A DNA stretch of 64,000 nucleotides from Oscillospiraceae bacterium (GCA_019423755.1 JAHZAU010000004.1:62001-126000); one strand, 5' to 3'; positions 48,135 to 56,539 are shown, counted from the first letter of the stretch. The notes: generated by a model from the letters alone, not told the origin. Program-made: numbers and translations.

Positions 48135-48882
48135 AAGATTTACCCAGAGGAGTGAGGGATACAATGCCAGGGTAATAGCAAAAGTCACTACCGAGACGTT
48201 CGGAATATTCTTTATACACTTTATGCTGAATGAAGGAGTCATAGGAAGCAGAAGTGAGTTGTGCAAAGAAAGTACAAGAAAGGATTCCCAAGCGTTCAAG
48301 AGAAGAAATAGAGATTGCTTGCTTTTCAATATCTTGTTCATTAGGGTTAGACAAAAATACCAATGGGAATAAGTCCTTGAATGAACTTCTATCTTCGGAA
48401 ACGTAGTATCGAAAAGAAGTGATTGGATACTCACTATCTAGTCTAAAGAGCTTCAAATTTTGTGCGTCCAATGGTGTCATTTGCTTGATAATCTCAACAA
48501 AAGAGACATGAACTTTCGAACTATAACGGTCGTCCATAGAGCTTGAAATTAGCCTTAAAAATAGTTCTCGAACTTCTGTCTCTTCAAAATAGAACTTCGA
48601 TGCCTCCAAAGCTGGCCCGACGACTGAAAGAGGGGGTTCCTGTAGATGATCAGTAGGAATTGATTGCACGTTTTGAATCAGGGATTGCTGAAACTCTGCA
48701 AGGTGTTTTTCTCTTGTTAGTTTTTTCTTAGCAACAAAAGTATGGAATCCACCAAATACAAGTTCCCAGGTATCAGATAGAGTTTGACCTGCTTGCGATG
48801 ACACCGGCAGGAGCGCTTCTCTGAGGCATTCCGCAGTGACATTTTTAATTGTATAACCTGTTTTATCTTCAATTTCGCTCAT
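48088..48882 (-). CDS. Abi_alpha (DUF4393) family protein
   Basis: 264 residues. VVGPALEASKFYFEETEVRE and LFLRLISSSMDDRYSSKVHV, then SFVEIIKQMTPLDAQNLKLF, are the core of the DUF4393/Abi_alpha family, linked to abortive infection; PISQLIVG ends the protein. No enzyme motif is visible. It is transcribed against the early operon from its own promoter (TATAAT, minus strand, near 48910; AAAGGAG before the ATG) and has low G+C (about 40 percent), which is typical of a prophage accessory (moron) defence gene. Confidence 0.82.
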   Translation of the reverse strand: MSEIEDKTGYTIKNVTAECLREALLPVSSQAGQTLSDTWELVFGGFHTFVAKKKLTREKHLAEFQQSLIQNVQSIPTDHLQEPPLSVVGPALEASKFYFEETEVRELFLRLISSSMDDRYSSKVHVSFVEIIKQMTPLDAQNLKLFRLDSEYPITSFRYYVSEDRSSFKDLFPLVFLSNPNEQDIEKQAISISSLERLGILSCTFFAQLTSASYDSFIQHKVYKEYSERLGSDFCYYPGIVSLTPLGKSFIDVCFPPISQLIVG

Positions 48883-48989
48883 AAAAGTATCTCCTTTCTG
48901 TGCTGATTATAGCGTAAAAAAGAAGCAATAAATAGCGAAAAAGCAAAATGAAATTGGCAACCTACACACAAAAAGAGTGGAAGAATTCG

Positions 48990-49442
48990 CTATTCGATGC
49001 TGGAATTCAGATTTAATGTTTCGTCTATTTGACAATTACTCTGACCGATCACATTTTGATTATCTTCTTGTAAGTGTTCAACAATTGCAGCAACGTTTTC
49101 GGAAATCTCTCTTACATAATCTGAGCGCTCTTGGGAATCATTGCCGCCTGCTAAAGAAAAAAACTGAATAATAGCACATGCGAAGTTTAGCAAATCGATA
49201 ATTTTCTGGAAATAAGAATCTTTTGCTTTAGGTGTCTGCTGACAGGGTAATGAGGGACAATGCTGAACTTCTAGTTCTCGAATTCTTTCTTCTAATTTAT
49301 TGACTTGCTTTTGTGTCTTCTCAGAAATGGTTACTTTCTTTATATACATAAGTTGGTTCAAATTGAGAATCGAGAGATCGTTCCATGTAAACGATTTGAG
49401 TTCACCCCAAGTGAAGTTTTTTAAATCACCCCAGGTAGCCAT
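48990..49442 (-). CDS. Prophage accessory protein with TW-G/N-DLK repeats, unknown function
   Basis: 150 residues. It begins with three short repeats (TWGDLKNF, TWGELKSF, TWNDLSIL), then a coiled-coil stretch (EKTQKQVNKLEERIRELEVQ) and a hydrophobic helix (IIDLLNFACAIIQFFSLAGG). No family recognised. ATG 49442 after AAAGGGGGTG and a TATAAT at 49467-49472 on the minus strand. Low G+C; it lies upstream of the Abi_alpha gene on the same strand, with separate promoters, so the two may form a defence or exclusion pair (inference). Confidence 0.65.
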   Translation of the reverse strand: MATWGDLKNFTWGELKSFTWNDLSILNLNQLMYIKKVTISEKTQKQVNKLEERIRELEVQHCPSLPCQQTPKAKDSYFQKIIDLLNFACAIIQFFSLAGGNDSQERSDYVREISENVAAIVEHLQEDNQNVIGQSNCQIDETLNLNSSIE

Positions 49443-49508
49443 AAAACACACCCCCTTTCTCGCTTTATTATAGCACAAAAGGGTGGTTGCCAAAAGGAGG
49501 TCAAATGT

Positions 49509-49802
49509 ATGTCTATGTCGTTATTTGAGATCCCTTGCCCGGTGAGGGAGAGCGTGGAAAAACTCAACGAATTGGTTCAGAAGTATCCCATCGAGATCCC
49601 GCTGCCAGAGGCGGCCAAGTTCATGGGCACCAAGCCGGAAAGCCTGCGCGCAGCCATCGATTGTGGCAACTTCAAGCCGGGGTATTCCTGGCGCAGGGAG
49701 ATGGCAGCCAACAAAGGGTATAAAATCCCGACGGTACCGTTTTACCTGTGGTATATGCAATCATCGGTGAGCGCAGAGCTGATCGTTGGAAGGAAGGCAT
49801 AG
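49509..49802 (+). CDS. Small phage DNA-binding-like protein
   Basis: 97 residues. IEIPLPEAAKFMGTKPESLR and AAIDCGNFKPGYSWRREMAA look like an excisionase/AlpA-type winged HTH with a hydrophobic tail. ATG 49509 after AAAGGAGG. It opens the second rightward block of early genes; role in excision or regulation is inferred. Confidence 0.65.
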   Translation: MSMSLFEIPCPVRESVEKLNELVQKYPIEIPLPEAAKFMGTKPESLRAAIDCGNFKPGYSWRREMAANKGYKIPTVPFYLWYMQSSVSAELIVGRKA

Positions 49803-49804
49803 CT

Positions 49805-49960
49805 ATGGAAGAACTGATGTACAACACCATCCTGCTGCTGATGGCCGGAGTGGCGGGGCTGGTCTTTCTGATCCTGGCTGGGGTAGCGGAGATGATCTGG
49901 CTGCGCTGGGAGCGACGCCGGCAGGAGCCCCGGCACCGTAGGGAAAAGGGGGCAGCGTAA
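49805..49960 (+). CDS. Short single-helix membrane protein
   Basis: 51 residues: a transmembrane helix (NTILLLMAGVAGLVFLILAG) and a basic tail rich in Arg. ATG 49805, 2 nt after the previous stop, with GGAAGG upstream. No function assigned. Confidence 0.6.
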   Translation: MEELMYNTILLLMAGVAGLVFLILAGVAEMIWLRWERRRQEPRHRREKGAA

Positions 49961-49962
49961 CC

Positions 49963-50142
49963 ATGGAAGAAGCCGTTTTTTTCGCGGATGGGGTTTGCCC
50001 GGCCTGCGGAAGCATCACCTACGGATATACCAGGGAAGAGCCCATGCACTGCAGCCACTGCAGTTGGACCGAGCCACCGGAGGATGCGTCCAAGCGGATC
50101 ACGCAGCTGGAGTCTTTGCTGGAACGGCTGTTTGAGGAGTAG
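49963..50142 (+). CDS. Small zinc-ribbon protein
   Basis: 59 residues with two Cys pairs, VCPAC near residue 12 and HCSHC near residue 32, and a short helical tail. ATG 49963, just after the previous stop. Such small zinc-binding proteins are common in phage early regions. Confidence 0.65.
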   Translation: MEEAVFFADGVCPACGSITYGYTREEPMHCSHCSWTEPPEDASKRITQLESLLERLFEE

Positions 50143-50232
50143 GGGCTTGCATATGGAATGGATAACGAAAAAGGAACGGTCCACGCCGTTCCTTCTTTCA
50201 AATATAAATATGGACAAGCAGGAGGAAGCACT

Positions 50233-50436
50233 ATGATTGAGCTGAAATGTAACAGAGGGGACACTCACGTGAGGGCTTGCGGCAACAGAGACGACGTGAT
50301 TGCAGAGGCCACCATCCTGATCGAGCGGCTGCTGAAAAGTCTGGGGCATCAGGCCGCGGCGGCTGTTCTGGGCAAGGTGACGACCGACTTTGCTTCAAAG
50401 AACGGAGTTTTCAGCCAGGAGGTGCCCCATGAATAA
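50233..50436 (+). CDS. Small phage protein of unknown function
   Basis: 67 residues (IELKCNRGDTHVRACGNRDD, then an amphipathic helix). ATG 50233 follows AGGAGG. It overlaps the next gene by 8 nt, as in a polycistronic phage operon. No homologue recognised. Confidence 0.6.
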   Translation: MIELKCNRGDTHVRACGNRDDVIAEATILIERLLKSLGHQAAAAVLGKVTTDFASKNGVFSQEVPHE

Positions 50437-50626
50437 GGGAGCGTTTTTCATGGCGTTTATGCTGTCCTGTCTGGTGCTGGTGCCCACGGCTTCCAGCTTG
50501 GGCTTGATGGCAGCAGAGAAGGCCACCAGAGACACGTCCCAGGAAGGGGTGGTGATATGGGACCTGACTGTCGGGCAGAGGGCATCTGGGCCGGGCGGAA
50601 TCCCTACGGGTTTCGATATAACCTGA
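50429..50626 (+). CDS. Small secreted or membrane phage protein
   Basis: 65 residues beginning with a signal-like hydrophobic stretch (FFMAFMLSCLVLVPTASSLG). ATG 50429 has AGGAGGTG upstream. Its 3' part overlaps the next frame by 70 nt, so its last codons are less certain. Confidence 0.5.
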   Translation: MNKGAFFMAFMLSCLVLVPTASSLGLMAAEKATRDTSQEGVVIWDLTVGQRASGPGGIPTGFDIT

Positions 50627-50757
50627 ACCACCCATGGGTCCGCGACCGGTACCTGGCGTACAAGCGCAGCCTGGGCCTGCCGGAGTATGTGCCGTTGTCG
50701 GACAAGCAGCGCCGGGAGCTAGAACAGCAGCTGGACCAATACCTGGACCAAAGATAG
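50557..50757 (+). CDS. Small phage protein of unknown function
   Basis: 66 residues. The C-terminal half is compact and helical (WVRDRYLAYKRSLGLPEYVP, then a Gln/Leu-rich end). ATG 50557 after GGAAGGGGTGAT. A strong terminator follows directly, so it ends the early unit. Confidence 0.6.
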   Translation: MGPDCRAEGIWAGRNPYGFRYNLNHPWVRDRYLAYKRSLGLPEYVPLSDKQRRELEQQLDQYLDQR

Positions 50758-50763
50758 CAGCGG

Positions 50764-50798
50764 GCGGGCCCCTGGGCAGCCAGGAGGCCCGCTTTTTT
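50764..50798 (+). terminator. Terminator of the early small-gene unit
   Basis: GCGGGCC at 50764-50770 pairs with GGCCCGC at 50786-50792, inner CCTGG/CCAGG, then TTTTTT to 50798. Confidence 0.88.
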
Positions 50799-50827
50799 GC
50801 GGGATGTGAAAAAGAGGGATTGGTTTT

Positions 50828-50925
50828 TGTGGAAAGATAAAATGACAGGAAAAGGGCATACTTTAGCCCTTATCTGACCTTGTAAAGACAATTATGTTTA
50901 CACACTTTCCACGAAGTTTTCCACA
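50828..50925. other. Candidate prophage replication origin
   Basis: Three DnaA-box-like sites are packed in 100 bp before the rep gene: TGTGGAAA at 50828-50835 (complement TTTCCACA), TTTCCACG at 50906-50913, and TTTTCCACA at 50917-50925 (consensus TTATCCACA). An inverted repeat AAGGGC/GCCCTT (50852-50871) lies between them in AT-rich sequence. Confidence 0.45.
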
Positions 50926-50940
50926 AGGACGGGGGAAGGG

Positions 50941-51771
50941 ATGAAATACAGAAAGCGGGTCCGGTACCTGGGATACCGGGCGGTGGTCACCATCTATCCT
51001 GCCCCGGCTGCGGGAAATCATACACCCAAGGGCCTGGCCAGGAAGGAGACCACCCCAGAGGAGAAGAAGCGGCAGCACCAATACCAGGTATGGAAGCTGC
51101 AGGGGCTGATCCTGGCGAACTTCCTTCCCCGGGAGGACCAATTTGTGACCCTGACCCTTCCGGCAGGCACCACCGAGGAGCAGGCCCGGAAAGCAAGAAG
51201 CGGTTTCCTGGGAGCCTGCCGCCGGGAATGCAGCCGCCAGGGGAAGGTGTTCCGATACCTGTGCTTTTTGGAGAAACAGGGGAAGTGGCACCTGCACCTG
51301 ATCATGACCGGCCTGCCCCTGGAAACGCTGCAGCGCCTTTGGAAGCCCTGGGGCCGCCGGGTGCATTGCTCCCCACTGGATGACAGCCAAGGATATTTTG
51401 ATCTGGCCCAGTATCTGCTGGAGGAGGAAAAGCCCAGCCGGGACCCCAACGCCCAGGACGAGGCCCGGGTCAACGCCAAGCGGCCGCACAAAAAGCACGA
51501 AAAGGCCTGGACCAGCAGCCACAATCTGAAGGAACCCAAGGAGAGCTGCACCGAGCTGAACGAACTGCCCCGGAAATCCCGCCGGGCGCCGGCCGGATAT
51601 TCCATGGTGGAAAGCAGCCTGCAGGTGTGGGGCACCCCGTGGGGACCGCGAATCCAATATGAGTGCATCTGGGTCCGGGGAGGGACACCGCGACTGCACC
51701 TGCGCCTGCAGCAGAAGCAGGCCCAGGCCACCGCCGCACCCCGCCGGAAGACCCAGCGCAAGAAAGAATGA
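50941..51771 (+). CDS. G2P/HUH-like phage replication initiator
   Basis: 276 residues. The core FVTLTLPAGTTEEQARKARS, RYLCFLEKQGKWHLHLIMTG and the HxH strand (WHLHLI) match the HUH rolling-circle replication domain of the filamentous-phage gene II (G2P/ORF2) family; the Tyr nucleophile is not certain (candidates in YFDLAQYLL). This is unusual in a tailed prophage. ATG 50941 follows GGGGGAAGGG. It lies next to DnaA-box-like sites. Confidence 0.7.
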   Translation: MKYRKRVRYLGYRAVVTIYPAPAAGNHTPKGLARKETTPEEKKRQHQYQVWKLQGLILANFLPREDQFVTLTLPAGTTEEQARKARSGFLGACRRECSRQGKVFRYLCFLEKQGKWHLHLIMTGLPLETLQRLWKPWGRRVHCSPLDDSQGYFDLAQYLLEEEKPSRDPNAQDEARVNAKRPHKKHEKAWTSSHNLKEPKESCTELNELPRKSRRAPAGYSMVESSLQVWGTPWGPRIQYECIWVRGGTPRLHLRLQQKQAQATAAPRRKTQRKKE

Positions 51772-51794
51772 ACCGGAAAGGTGGAGGAACAGCC

Positions 51795-52010
51795 ATGAAG
51801 AAAGAATCAAGATGGCACGGACAAGCGCTGCTGGCAAGCGGGGAACCGGTGAGGCCAGCGCTGAACGGGAAATGCAAAACAGGAAAAAGCCCTACGGGAC
51901 ATTGCGGAGCCGCGGCCTGCTGCAGCGAACCCTACGACTGCTGCGCACAATGTCCGAACGATTGCAACTGCCGGTGCGGCTGGTTGCCAGAAAGGAAGGT
52001 CAGACCATGA
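51795..52010 (+). CDS. Small Cys-rich phage protein
   Basis: 71 residues. The Cys-rich middle (CGAAACCSEPYDCCAQCPND) and CNCRCGW suggest metal binding or disulfides. ATG 51795 after GGAGGAAC; the stop overlaps the next start (ATGA). No function. Confidence 0.6.
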   Translation: MKKESRWHGQALLASGEPVRPALNGKCKTGKSPTGHCGAAACCSEPYDCCAQCPNDCNCRCGWLPERKVRP

Positions 52011-52315
52011 CAAAACTGGAGAAGGCACTCGCCTTTTTCGCCAAGGAGATCCAGAAGATCGACGGGATTATCGACGAGTGCGACCCCGTCCTGAAGAATA
52101 CCCTCCGCGCCAAGCGGGAACATCTCACCGTAGCGGTCCAGGCCATCCAGGACCTGCAGTGGGCGGACAAGCTGCTGCACAGCGAGCTGCCCTGCGCCAG
52201 CTGCCGGCACCGGGACAGCAACCAGGAGCAGAACCCATGCAAGGCCTGCCTGTATGAAACCAACGAGGGGAACCGCTGGTATCCCCGGTGGGTGAGAGGA
52301 GGGCTGCGGGGATGA
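52007..52315 (+). CDS. Small phage protein with a CxxC zinc-like pair
   Basis: 102 residues, helical first part (KALAFFAKEIQKIDGIIDEC), then CASCRHRDSN and CKAC, a possible zinc site. ATG 52007, translationally coupled to both neighbours by ATGA overlaps. Function unknown. Confidence 0.65.
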   Translation: MTKLEKALAFFAKEIQKIDGIIDECDPVLKNTLRAKREHLTVAVQAIQDLQWADKLLHSELPCASCRHRDSNQEQNPCKACLYETNEGNRWYPRWVRGGLRG

Positions 52316-52614
52316 TCCGTGTTATACGCAAACGCCCCGGATGCCTGCCGGAGTGGGTCCAGGTAGAAAACACCCTGGAGGCCCTGCAGCAGGAGGTGGG
52401 CGGGTACATCGAGACCGTGACCTTCGCGCAGCACGCCTGCATTATCTGCAACGAGGAAGGCCGCCTCCTGGGGCTGCCATACAACGGGACCTTCCTGGGA
52501 GTGAGTTTCGTGGGGACCATCCTCATCGTGGGGGTAGACGGGGAAGAGTTTTCCGACCTGCCGGCCGTGTCCTGGGAGACGCTGCTGGGCAGCTTTGGAG
52601 GTGATGCCAATTGA
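52312..52614 (+). CDS. DUF3846 domain phage protein
   Basis: 100 residues. LEALQQEVGGYIETVTFAQH, the core ICNEEGRLLGLPYNGTF and VSFVGTILIVGVDGEEFSDL match DUF3846, a family in phages and mobile elements with no proven role. ATG 52312 overlaps the previous stop and its end overlaps the next TTG start. Confidence 0.75.
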   Translation: MIRVIRKRPGCLPEWVQVENTLEALQQEVGGYIETVTFAQHACIICNEEGRLLGLPYNGTFLGVSFVGTILIVGVDGEEFSDLPAVSWETLLGSFGGDAN

Positions 52615-53048
52615 ACTGGAAGAAGGAAGCGGTGGGCGAACTGCGGGACTACCTGGCCCGGAAGGAAGCCCTGGAACACCTGCGGGAGCGCCAGGCGGTC
52701 CTGCGGCTGCAGCTGGAGGGAATCCGGGCCAGCAAGTCAGACACCACCCCGGTCATGGGCGGCGGCAGCCGGGTGGAGGATGGTATGATCAGCCGCATGG
52801 AGGAGCTGCAGCGCTTGGAGCTCAACTACCGGGTGGCCGCCCAGCTGGTGTCCCTGACCGAGCGGGGCCTGGAATCCCTCGCCGAGACCCAGCGCCTAGT
52901 GCTGGAGCGGTTTTATATCTACCGTACCGCAAACCATGTGGAGGACCTGATGGAGCGGCTGCATGTGGAGCGCTCCCGGGTCTATGAAATCAAGGAGGAA
53001 GCGCTGCGGCAGTTCACGATTCGGATGTATGGTTTGACAGACTATTAA
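52611..53048 (+). CDS. ArpU-family late transcription regulator
   Basis: 145 residues. A coiled N-terminal half and a sigma-4-like C-terminal HTH (ETQRLVLERFYIYRTANHVE, DLMERLHVERSRVYEIKEEA) match the ArpU/RinA-type family, which switches on phage late genes. Start TTG 52611 with TTTGGAGGTGAT upstream. A possible late promoter lies just after it (53076-53104). Confidence 0.78.
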   Translation: MNWKKEAVGELRDYLARKEALEHLRERQAVLRLQLEGIRASKSDTTPVMGGGSRVEDGMISRMEELQRLELNYRVAAQLVSLTERGLESLAETQRLVLERFYIYRTANHVEDLMERLHVERSRVYEIKEEALRQFTIRMYGLTDY

Positions 53049-53075
53049 CGAAAGTGGAAAAAGAGCGGACGAAAT

Positions 53076-53105
53076 TTGACAAAAAAGGTGGTATGCTTTT
53101 AGCAT
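53076..53105 (+). promoter_or_regulatory. Candidate late promoter
   Basis: TTGACA at 53076-53081 and a poor -10 (TTAGCA, 53099-53104) with a 17-nt spacer, plus the inverted repeat ATGCT-TTT-AGCAT at 53093-53105. A weak -10 fits activation by the ArpU-like regulator. Confidence 0.45.
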
Positions 53106-53189
53106 GGTATTTTGAGAAAAGAGAACGCCTCAAGATCCCCATAGGCTGACCTCCTTAACAACCCAGCCCATCCCATTCAAAATGCCAGA

Positions 53190-53224
53190 AGCCGCCTTCC
53201 AGCGAAAGCCGGGGGCGGCTTTTG
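53190..53224 (+). terminator. Weak terminator before the methyltransferase
   Basis: AAGCCGCC (53190-53197) pairs with GGCGGCTT (53215-53222), followed by only four T in all. Confidence 0.5.
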
Positions 53225-53269
53225 CATACCCCAAAACCAGCCCGTTTTCCACCCAGCCCCGAACAAAGG

Positions 53270-54112
53270 GTGAGAACCATAGATTATCAATTTGCACGCA
53301 ACACCATCTACAACACCGACTGCGTGGCCGGGATGTCCATCATCCCGGACCATTCGGTCCAGCTGATCCTCTGCGACCTGCCCTACGGCCGCACCGACTG
53401 CGCCTGGGACAAGCTGCTCCCGCTGGACGCCCTGTGGAAGCAGTGGAAGCGCATCCTGGCGCCGGGCGGGGTGGTGGCCCTGACCGCCATCCAACCCTTC
53501 ACCACCGACCTGATCCAAAGCAATCGCCCGTGGTTCCGGTACTGCTGGTACTGGCGCAAAAACCACGCCACCGGCTTCACCTACTGCAAGAAGCAGCCCA
53601 TGCGCTGCATCGAGGACGTGGCCATCTTTTACCCCAAGCCCCCGGACTTCCACCCGCAGGGCCTGGTGCGCTTGGAGCAGCCGCTTCACCGCCAGGAAAA
53701 GCGGCCAAGGACTGGCCAGGTCTATGACCACGGCCTGGACAAACCCTATGTCCAGGAGTTCACCCACTATCCCACCCACCTGCTGGAGATCCCTTGCCAG
53801 CGCGGCCTGCACCCGACCCAGAAGCCGGTGGAGCTGTTCGCCTACCTGATCCGCAGCTACACCAACCCCGGGGACCTGGTGCTGGATGCCTGCATGGGCA
53901 GCGGCACCACGGCGGTGGCCTGCATCCAGACCGGCCGGGACTATGTGGGCTTTGAGCTGGACGAGGGCTACTGGCAGCTGTGCCAGCAGCGGGTGCAGCA
54001 GGAACGAGAGGCCGCCGGCGGGCAGGCGCGGGTCCTTCCCACCCCCGGGGGAGAAGCGGGTCGGAATGAGGCGCGGAATTTCCCCCGCTCACAGGTAAAA
54101 AAACTAGGGTAA
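53270..54112 (+). CDS. Prophage DNA adenine/cytosine-N4 methyltransferase
   Basis: 280 residues. LILCDLPYG is the catalytic motif IV (DPPY-type, here DLPYG); the motif I for SAM, DACMGSGTTAVACIQTGRDY, lies near the C-terminus, and HPTQKPVELFAYLIR precedes it. This is the beta-class order of N4/N6 methyltransferases. No restriction partner adjoins it, so it may protect the phage DNA from host enzymes. Start GTG 53270 is uncertain, because the Shine-Dalgarno is weak. Confidence 0.85.
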   Translation: MRTIDYQFARNTIYNTDCVAGMSIIPDHSVQLILCDLPYGRTDCAWDKLLPLDALWKQWKRILAPGGVVALTAIQPFTTDLIQSNRPWFRYCWYWRKNHATGFTYCKKQPMRCIEDVAIFYPKPPDFHPQGLVRLEQPLHRQEKRPRTGQVYDHGLDKPYVQEFTHYPTHLLEIPCQRGLHPTQKPVELFAYLIRSYTNPGDLVLDACMGSGTTAVACIQTGRDYVGFELDEGYWQLCQQRVQQEREAAGGQARVLPTPGGEAGRNEARNFPRSQVKKLG

Positions 54113-54219
54113 CAAGGTAACAAAGCGAAAGGTGGAATTTTTATGCAGCCATTTAGAAGAAGCCGGGTCCTCCGGGAGTGAAATCATAGCCGCAAAAATC
54201 GTTACATCGAGGTGAGGAT

Positions 54220-54786
54220 TTGGGTAACATCGTCAAAACCAAAGTGATCGACGGGAAAACCTGCGTCCCCACCGCCTTTTTGGCCGAGATCTTCGGCGTC
54301 ACCACCAAGACCCTGGCCAGCTGGGCCAAGGACGGCTGCCCCAAGGCGGACCGGGGCTGGTGGCCCATCAAAGAGGTCATCGCCTGGCGGTGCGACGGCG
54401 CCAGCCCGGGCAAGGACCAGGACCTTTCCCACCTGAGCCTGCGGGAGCAGAAGATCTACTGGGAAACCGCCCTGAAGAAGGAGCAGACCCACGCCAAAGC
54501 CTTCCGCAACGGCGTGGAACAGAAGGAATATCTGGAGGTACAGGAGGTGTCGCAGCTGCTCACCGCCTTTTTTGCCGCCTTTAAGCAGGCGGCGCTGGGG
54601 CTGCCGCGCAAAATCGGCATCCTGGCCGCCCAGTACACCGAACGGGACGAGGCCAAAGCCATCGAGCGGGAGGCCATGGAGGTGATACGTGATGCCCTGC
54701 ACGAGTGGAGCGCCGGACGTTTGGCCGGACTGGCTCCGGGAAGCGATGAAGACCCTGAAGCCGCCGGAAGCCATGACGGTGAGTGA
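54220..54786 (+). CDS. Phage terminase small subunit (Nu1-like)
   Basis: 188 residues. CVPTAFLAEIFGVTTKTLAS, then WAKDGCPKADRGWWPIKEVI is the winged-helix DNA recognition domain of gpNu1-type subunits, followed by helices for oligomerisation (SLREQKIYWETALKKEQTHA). Start TTG 54220 after AGGTGAGGA. Its end overlaps the large subunit by 95 nt. Confidence 0.82.
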   Translation: MGNIVKTKVIDGKTCVPTAFLAEIFGVTTKTLASWAKDGCPKADRGWWPIKEVIAWRCDGASPGKDQDLSHLSLREQKIYWETALKKEQTHAKAFRNGVEQKEYLEVQEVSQLLTAFFAAFKQAALGLPRKIGILAAQYTERDEAKAIEREAMEVIRDALHEWSAGRLAGLAPGSDEDPEAAGSHDGE

Positions 54787-56539
54787 ATGGGCGGATAAAA
54801 ACCGGGTGATCCCGCCGGGGACCTCCAACCTGCCGGGCCGGTGGAAAACCAGCCGGACGCCCTATCTGCGGGGCATCATGGACGCCTTCACCGACGATTT
54901 GGTGGAGGAGATCGTCTTTGTCAAGTCCACCCAGGTGGGCGGCACCGAGTGCATCCTCAACATCCTGGGCTACATCCCGGACCAGGACCCGGCGCCCACG
55001 CTGGTGATCTATCCGTCGGAGGACCTGGCGGAGGACATCTCCCGCACCCGCATCGAGCCGATGCTGCTGGCCTGCAAGACCCTGGAGGACCGGTACCTGC
55101 CGGCGGAGAGCAACCTGCTGCTGCGGACCTTCTCGGACATGTACATTGCCCTGAGCGGCGCCAACTCGGCAGCGGCGCTGGCCTCCCGTCCCATCCGCTT
55201 CCTGCTGCTGGACGAGGTGGACAAGTACCCGCCCCGGGCCGGCGGCGGACGCGAGGCGGACCCCATTTCCCTGGCCCGGGAGCGCACCAACACCTTTTCT
55301 TACAACAAGAAGATCTTCCTCACCTCCACCCCGACCCTGAAGACCGGGGCCATCTGGCGGGAATTTGAGAGCTGCACCCGGCAGCTCTATTTTTATCTGC
55401 CCTGTCCCCATTGCGGGGCCTACCAGCGGCTGCGCTTTGAGCAGGTGCGCTTCCCCAAGGAGGGGGACATCCTGCAGCGCGCCCGGGCGGCCTACTACCA
55501 GTGCGAAAACTGCCTGGGCGCCATTGGAGACGCCCAGAAGGCCGGGATGCTGCAAAAAGGCCGCTGGCAGACCAAGGACGGCCAGCCCCAGGACCCGAAA
55601 AAGACCGGTTTTGCCCTCAATGCCCTGTATTCGCCCTGGCTGACCTTTGGGGACGTGGCCTACAAGTGGCTGGATGCCCAGGGAGACACCGAAAAGCTGC
55701 AGAACGTGGTCAACTCCTGGTTTGGGGAGCCGTGGGAGAACGTGGGCAGCTCGCCGGGCATCGAAAAGGTGCTGGCCTGCCAGGGGGACACCACCGAAGG
55801 GGTTGTGCCCGACTGGGCGCAGCTGATCACCGCCGGGGTGGATGTGCAGAAGGCCTGCCTGTATTACGTCATCCGGGCCTGGGGAGAGGGGAAACGCTCC
55901 CGCCTGGTACACCGCGGGCAGATCCTGGGGATGAATTTTGCCGCCTTGCTGGAGGTCCTCAACCAGCCCTATCGCAGCCAGCAGGGCCGGGAGTGGTATG
56001 TGGACTTTGCCCTCATTGACTCCGGCGACCAGACCGAGATGGTCTACGCCTTTTGTTATGTCAACCAGCCGCTGACCTTGCCGGTGAAGGGCTCCTCCCG
56101 CCCCATAACTACCGGAGCCAGATGCCGGAAGTCGCATGTCACCCGGGACAGCAGCGTCGCCCGCGGCATGGACCTGATCATCTGCGACAGCGGCCAGTAC
56201 AAAGATATGATCTATGCCAGGATGGGGTCGGAAAGCGGCCCCTGGGAGGTATTCGACGGCATCGACGAGGACTACTGCAAGCAGTTGACCAGCGAGCACA
56301 AGGTGTTTGAGCGCAGCAACGGCGCCGAGCGGTACGTCTGGAAACCGAAAACGACCCATGCGGACAACCATTACCTGGACTGTGAGGTCTACGCCGCCTG
56401 TGCGGCGGAGCTGGACGGAGCCTTTGCCCTGCTGGAGGAAGACCTCACGCCCCAGGAGCCGCCGCCGGCGCACCCACGGGCCGCCAGCGGGGAGGATTGG
56501 GTCGGAGGCTGGGGCGAGGAAGGAGAGGATTGGGCATGA
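54692..56539 (+). CDS. Phage terminase large subunit GpA family
   Basis: 615 residues. VFVKSTQVGGTECILNILGY is the ATPase loop, FLLLDEVDKYPP the Walker B, then a zinc-finger-like insertion (CPHCGAYQRL, CENCLG) and an RNase H-like nuclease region (AGVDVQKACLYYVIRAWGEG, then DSGQYKD). GpA-type terminases package DNA into proheads, cutting at cos. ATG 54692 has GGAGGTG 7 nt upstream. Confidence 0.92.
   Translation: MPCTSGAPDVWPDWLREAMKTLKPPEAMTVSEWADKNRVIPPGTSNLPGRWKTSRTPYLRGIMDAFTDDLVEEIVFVKSTQVGGTECILNILGYIPDQDPAPTLVIYPSEDLAEDISRTRIEPMLLACKTLEDRYLPAESNLLLRTFSDMYIALSGANSAAALASRPIRFLLLDEVDKYPPRAGGGREADPISLARERTNTFSYNKKIFLTSTPTLKTGAIWREFESCTRQLYFYLPCPHCGAYQRLRFEQVRFPKEGDILQRARAAYYQCENCLGAIGDAQKAGMLQKGRWQTKDGQPQDPKKTGFALNALYSPWLTFGDVAYKWLDAQGDTEKLQNVVNSWFGEPWENVGSSPGIEKVLACQGDTTEGVVPDWAQLITAGVDVQKACLYYVIRAWGEGKRSRLVHRGQILGMNFAALLEVLNQPYRSQQGREWYVDFALIDSGDQTEMVYAFCYVNQPLTLPVKGSSRPITTGARCRKSHVTRDSSVARGMDLIICDSGQYKDMIYARMGSESGPWEVFDGIDEDYCKQLTSEHKVFERSNGAERYVWKPKTTHADNHYLDCEVYAACAAELDGAFALLEEDLTPQEPPPAHPRAASGEDWVGGWGEEGEDWA

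Noticed and set aside
50019..50264. Minus-strand frames opposite the small early prophage genes.
   Set aside because: They overlap genes with good ribosome-binding sites and ATGA-type coupling on the plus strand.
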